Shown here: in pieces, positions 59,280 through 64,000 of the stretch
Position numbering within the stretch: the first letter of the stretch is position 1
Layout of the letters: every line of letters begins with the position of its first letter
From: Sindora glabra
Taxonomy: Eukaryota > Streptophyta > Magnoliopsida > Fabales > Fabaceae
Direction of reading: 5' to 3'
Assembly (NCBI GenBank): GCA_020226215.1
Contig: CM035228.1
Coordinates: 67,925,989-67,989,988, forward strand
DNA: 64,000 nucleotides
Made by a program: the position numbers and the translations under genes
Notes under the pieces: generated by a model
Told to the model about the DNA's origin: nothing
The model's database searches: none
The model's input: only the letters and a program-made list of their open reading frames with translations

Positions 59280-60879
59280 TAGGCTTCATAGAGTTGAAAC
59301 AACTTGCTTCTTATAATCCTTATTTTCTCTCTGGAAGTTGTAGAATCAATGGTGTTGTAGCAGAACTCCAATAATAAAAGCTTAATTCTTAGATTAAAAA
59401 TCATCACCATAGCAAGTAAGACATTATATTCACTCTAATGCTTATCAAATTTAGCCTTCATATTAATTGCCATGTCTCTTATCATTTCATCCTCACTCTC
59501 CAAATTTCCTAAGATAAGACATTCAATTTTTCAAACTTGAGTGAAATATAAATCTGCAGTTAGATAACTTGACCTAAAGATTAAATTGGTCATCTCATAA
59601 AAAGGCTTCAAAAATTCACACATTTTTTCACCTCTCATCCATTCTATACTAGATGGACAATGCTTGTAATTCTTATCATGAATCGTATAGTGGCTAAATG
59701 TATGTTATATTTCAAAGTACTATCAAGCATTAAAAATGTAGAATTCCATCTAGTAGGCATATCTTAACATAATTTGGATCCTTTATTAATTGATAAATTT
59801 TGCACAACCTTCTCAAAGCTTTTCATTCTCCCTTCCGAAGCTTTCACATATTTAATACTTTCTTTAATTTTAACAATGGCATCGGAGGCCACTTTTAACC
59901 CATCTTGCACAATAAGATTTAAAATATGTGCAGAACATCTTATATGAAAGAATTTACCATCACACAACAAGCTTTCTTTTAAACAAAGTGCATCTTTTAA
60001 ATATTGTTGCACATTGTCATTTGCAGAAGTCTTATCCAAAGTTAAAGTATAAAATTTTTTATCAATCCCCCATTCATTTAAAAGTTCCACCATCTTCCTT
60101 GATAGTTCATACCCTATATATGGAGGTGGCATGTCACAAAAAGCAAGAATCTTACTACTTAACTTCCAATCTTAATTAACATAATAGGCTGTTAAGCAAA
60201 TATAGCCTTCTTAAGTACAAGAAGTCCATAAGTCAGAAGTGAGACAAACTTTACTAGAAATTGTAGCTAATTCTTCTTTCAACCCTTCCTTCTCATTTAG
60301 ATAAAGTTTCCACACATCGTTGCAACAATATTTCTAGAAATCATTTTTGCATTAGGATTTAAATACCAAAACACATCCCTAACTCCATCATAGTCAACAA
60401 ATATAAAGGGGTGATCATGTTTAAGATTGCGAAAGCCATTTTGTTCCTAAAAATTGTTTGATCAATTTTTCTACTTCTTGGTTTTCTAAAATTATCCAAC
60501 AACAATTCAGGCATTTTAGTTTGTTTCAACATATCAAGTTTCTTACATTTCACCGCATGACGAGAAAGGCTTGAAGTACCCATTTGTGCACCACCATCCA
60601 CATATAAACCCCCACACCCTTTACATCTAGCCCTATGTCTACAATCTTTGTATACTCCTAAATTATCAAATAAAAGCCAAACATCTGAATATATTTTCTT
60701 TCTTTTTCGTACATCTTGAACTTGAGGTTCAGTTTCATTATTATGAGGTTTAGCTTGATTATCAAATAAATAAGTACTTCCATTAACAACATTAACATTT
60801 TCAGCATTATTCCCTTCTTCACAATTATTATTAGAATGTTCCCTTTCCATATTTTGATATGCAAATTTGGATACCATTT

Positions 60880-62850
60880 TTTAGGACCACTACAAGTACA
60901 AATGTACATCTAATTAATACTCATACAAACACAATTAACAATTATACATGGCAAAAAAATTAGTGGTACTAGTACTTGCTACTATAAAAGTATCAACCAA
61001 CACATTTAGTAAAACAACAAGCAAAGTAATAGCAAATCAAATGAAAAAAAATAGTGGCTATTTTGATTTATAAGCAATATTCAAAACATAATGAGAAAAA
61101 CTAAGCAAATAATTTAAGGTATTATTGCAATATTTTAAGCTAGTTCTTGTACTAATTTTTCATTGCTAAACTTTTCTCCTTTAATCAGAATACCCAACAA
61201 AAATTCATAGGCATAATTTTTTTTTATCAAATAGTTATGTTCTTCTTCGAACAGGTCTTGCAATCCAAGGTTTATAATTTCCCACATGCTATTTTTGAAT
61301 TTTGTTTTGACCTACCTTGTTTCAACTTAATCCAAAAGGGGCCCTTCTATATATGGGATTTTGACCTAAATTTTCATATTCATATTCATAATAATTATAA
61401 TATTAAATTAAAATGCAATATCAATGTTATGTTATATATACTAAAAGTAGATTTTGAATACAATGTTATATATTAAATTAAAATATAATAGCAATGTTAG
61501 ATTTTGAATACATATATAAATTAAAAGTTACTATTAAATATAAAAATTTAAATTAATAAATATAGAAGTTTTAAAATTTTATTTTGAATATCATTTTTAA
61601 AATTTATGACTGTTTTAAAATTTTAATACTGGCTAAGTTCTCGCTAATTGAGAATTTAAGAAGAAGGAGATAATACCTTTCTTAATGAGTTAATGGAGTT
61701 GTTATAATTAGAATCAACGAGAGAGAGAGACAGCACAGAGTTACAAACACCACGTAGCCACGTCTCCGACTAGAGTTTGGAGTGGACACCAATAACACTA
61801 TGTTACTAACTATGTTCAATTGGTCCTTAAATCTCTATGATTTTTGTCTACGATGGTTGAGGTCAAATGAAGGTTTCTAGTTTTAACATTCTTTCTAGTT
61901 TCTTCAGAAACTAGAATTTGGAGTGGAAGAAGGATTGAGGAACACTAGCTTTCGATTTCAAGTTTTGTTCAGTTGAGGGAAGGTAAAGTTAATTGATTTG
62001 ATTGCAGTTTGTAGGTTGAGAATTAAGATTTGGATGGCTCTTAGTTTTGGTTAATTGGCTAGGGCACAACAGACCATATTATATGGATACTTGAAGTGGG
62101 TTAGCAGGCTAAGGTTGGAAGTGGAATGTTAGATTAGGCTTGGGTGGTGGGAACCATAGGGTAAGGTTACATTGCAATTTTTTTTTCTTCAAAGATTGAT
62201 CCACAGACCGGTCTGAATCCTTATGGTACTAATCCATTTGAACTTAGATCCGCATAGTCTAATCCGTTTTACCCATATAAAAAATAGATTAATTCTTATA
62301 TGTCCAAATCTGCACAGATCCATAGATTAGTCCATTTAGATCCATGAATTTCAGTCCATTTTACAAGCCTAGTTATTAGTTTGAAAGTTAAAGGAAAGCC
62401 TTAGCCCTCAATGGTGGAGCCTAGAGAGAATTTTAAATTAATACATATAAAATTGAAAACATCAAAAAAAATTTGTTAGAGGAAAAGGTGGGTTCACTAC
62501 TAGCACCTTTCCCTTAATCACTGTCAATAATTAAAAAAGCCTAAAAAAGACCTATCATAACTCTCAAGTCCAGTCTGTATCATATTGTAACCATTTTAGT
62601 GCATAAGGAACCAAGTAATTTTCAACAACCAACAATCAGATCCAATGAAGACATTGGAACTAATAAAATATTGGCTGAGAGTATATGTAATAAACTTATG
62701 GAATAGCAATTAATAGTGTTGTAGCTTCTTCAACTTTAGAAAACTATCATATTGGCGAAGAAAATTAGATGGGCCTAACTATAAGGCTTGCTACATGAAA
62801 GGTAAAAGATAGAAGCAGGTAATAATGGGATAGCAATTGCATTTTGAGTA
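60880..62850. other. hAT upstream flank and AT-rich spacer, no gene recognised
   Basis: 60880-61700 is AT-rich and may include the 5' part of the hAT element, whose terminal repeat I could not find. 61700-62400 is somewhat more balanced, with a short GA run (GAGAGAGAGA near 61721), but shows no exon I can support. Confidence 0.45.
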
Positions 62851-64000
62851 CAGGGGATATTGTTGTTGTTGGAGGCACATTCAAAAGGAGGGAGAGTATC
62901 TACAATGACATGCATTCTTCAAGGTACGCAATAGCTATTTTCGATAACCACTATTTTAAAAATATACCTCTATTTCTTGTGTTCCCTACTGTTGGACCTA
63001 TCAGAGCTATCTAGGACTAACAATCTTGCCTAGTTCAGTTGCAAGTCACTGTCTAAGACTTTAAGATACTTATGACCTTCTTAGGTACAATGCATAAATG
63101 TTTAGAAATAATTTTCATTATTGAATAATAGTTTTCCAATGAAAATCATAACTTTAACTACATTGAACAAAAAAATGAATCAAAATATAAAACTGTCACT
63201 ACGTGTTTGGTTATAGTAAAAAGTAAGGAGAAAGAAAAGGGAGGAAGAGAAATTGGAGGAGAAATTTGCAATTCTCCTGTATGGATGCAGAAAAAATCAA
63301 AGAAGAAAGAAATTAGGATAAAAAAAATAAGTGGGCCCTACAAGAAAAAATTTCTTCCCCCAATTAAAAAGAAAATAAAGGAGAAGAGCCCTATTTTTAC
63401 ACTTTTCCACATATGCCCAAGAGTCTGCTGCTCAACCACTATGCTCCATCAATCTTCTGAGGAGCTACCATCACTAGACTTGCTATTGTTGGATTTGTTG
63501 CATCACACAGGTATATCTTTTTTCAGCTATCCATACTTCTTATCTAGTATCATTAGAACATGGTGAGATTTGAATGACAAATGGGTGAGAGAATGCTAGT
63601 GCCAATGATTTATGTGCCATATGCCGAAAGCTATAGCTAGTCAATGGTGATTGTGGCGATCTGTTCCTAGACAACCATTTGAGGGGTCCGGTGATTAACA
63701 AGCAGTACGTGAGAATGAAGCCCGATAACAAGTCTAACACTCCTTTCCAGCTAAGTTGCTAAAAATTAACCTAGATTTTGTTTGCAACCTAGTTTGGATG
63801 GGTACCTAACCTAAGACTTGCAATTTTTTTGAAGTATTTTTCCCTTTTTTAGGTATAAAAAAATTTCTTTCATTTTTTCCTTTTGTAACAAAACTAAACT
63901 CCTCATCCAATTTTCCTCTTTTTTTTGGAACTAGAAAAACATTAATGTTCTTTATATTCCACTATTTATCTGAAAATTAGCAAGTCATCTTCTTAAAAAC
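62851..64000. other. AT-rich spacer with a purine-rich tract, no gene recognised
   Basis: 63215-63330 is strongly purine-rich on the plus strand. Its open frame (63207-63566) is of simple Lys/Glu composition and looks like chance. GTTTGGTTATAG near 63205 resembles MITE ends such as those at 10511, but I found no convincing partner end. Confidence 0.45.

Larger units (their letters stand above)
50148..60877 (-). pseudogene. hAT-family transposase gene split by copia B
   Basis: The minus strand starts near 60877 (MVSKFAYQNMEREHSNN). A BED zinc finger follows (SDVWLLFDN, HRARCKGCGG, SSLSRHAVKC; 60740-60540). Next come the catalytic-core pieces (HDHPFIFVDYDGVRDVF; LTSDLWTSC; DMPPPYIGYELSRKMVELLN, KTSANDN, FHIRCSAHILNLIVQDGLKV to about 59770) and then HDKNYKHCPSS, MCEFLKPFYEMTN, FDKH and SEYN to about 59420, FCYNTIDSTTS and KLFQLYEAY at 59285. 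Across the copia insertion the frame continues at 50638 and ends with the hAT C-terminal dimerisation domain (LDILEWWKAQKNRFSNVAIM, DLLSVSITIMAYESAF, 50320-50170). Stops and frameshifts are frequent. Terminal inverted repeats of the transposon were not found. The family is the plant zinc-finger BED / RICESLEEPER-like hAT group. Confidence 0.9.

Noticed and set aside
63207..63566. 119-codon frame at the right end
   Set aside because: Lys/Glu-rich from a purine tract, then random; no family, no splice context.
1..64000. tRNA, rRNA, CRISPR or bacterial-type operons
   Set aside because: None seen; the window is plant nuclear DNA. Weak tRNA-like matches are only retroelement primer sites.

Overview
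The window is plant nuclear DNA, almost certainly from a eudicot. It is very AT-rich and has spliceosomal introns with clear GT-AG borders. It is packed with plant-type transposable elements (Ty1/copia elements with the initiator-Met tRNA primer site, hAT, LINE, MITEs), long (AT)n microsatellites, and fragments of plant genes. I see no bacterial-type operons, rRNA, tRNA or CRISPR. I cannot name the species.

Region by region. 0.1-1.8 kb: relic of a Myb/SANT-like domain gene. 2.3-5.0 kb: a 178-bp direct repeat, then a 2.3-kb tandem array built from a 10-bp palindromic core. 5.7-9.5 kb: the one intact protein-coding gene I can support, a 4-exon gene for a 126-residue, lysine/arginine-rich protein whose upstream region carries motifs typical of ribosome-biogenesis genes. 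8.2-12.6 kb: its 3' half (exons 3 and 4) is duplicated in tandem, and the second copy still has open exons. 12.4-13.3 kb: fold-back MITE sequence. 14.3-15.4 kb: a 5'-truncated LINE with exact target-site duplication. 16.4-16.8 kb: an unexplained GC-rich island. 19-31 kb: old transposon debris with a copia gag remnant. 31.8-33.7 kb: two members of one MITE family.

35.0-46.9 kb, minus strand: intron-containing fragments of three unrelated genes lie in one orientation: a NASP-type histone chaperone, a phosphoinositide phospholipase C and a KCBP-type kinesin. They are interrupted by a small LTR element (35.9-37.4 kb) and by a copia element with perfect 5-bp target-site duplication (41.55-46.06 kb). 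This looks like captured host-gene DNA, possibly by a Helitron. 47.1-50.0 kb: an LTR pair with no coding interior.

50.1-60.9 kb: a decayed hAT transposase gene on the minus strand, split by an 8.6-kb plus-strand copia element (50639-59279). This element has 1.38-kb LTRs, a perfect primer site, a polypurine tract and TAGGC target duplications. It is dead: stops, frameshifts and lost catalytic residues, dominated by transitions. 61-64 kb: no gene recognised. Apart from the small basic-protein gene, the window is a record of nested insertions rather than a set of cooperating genes.
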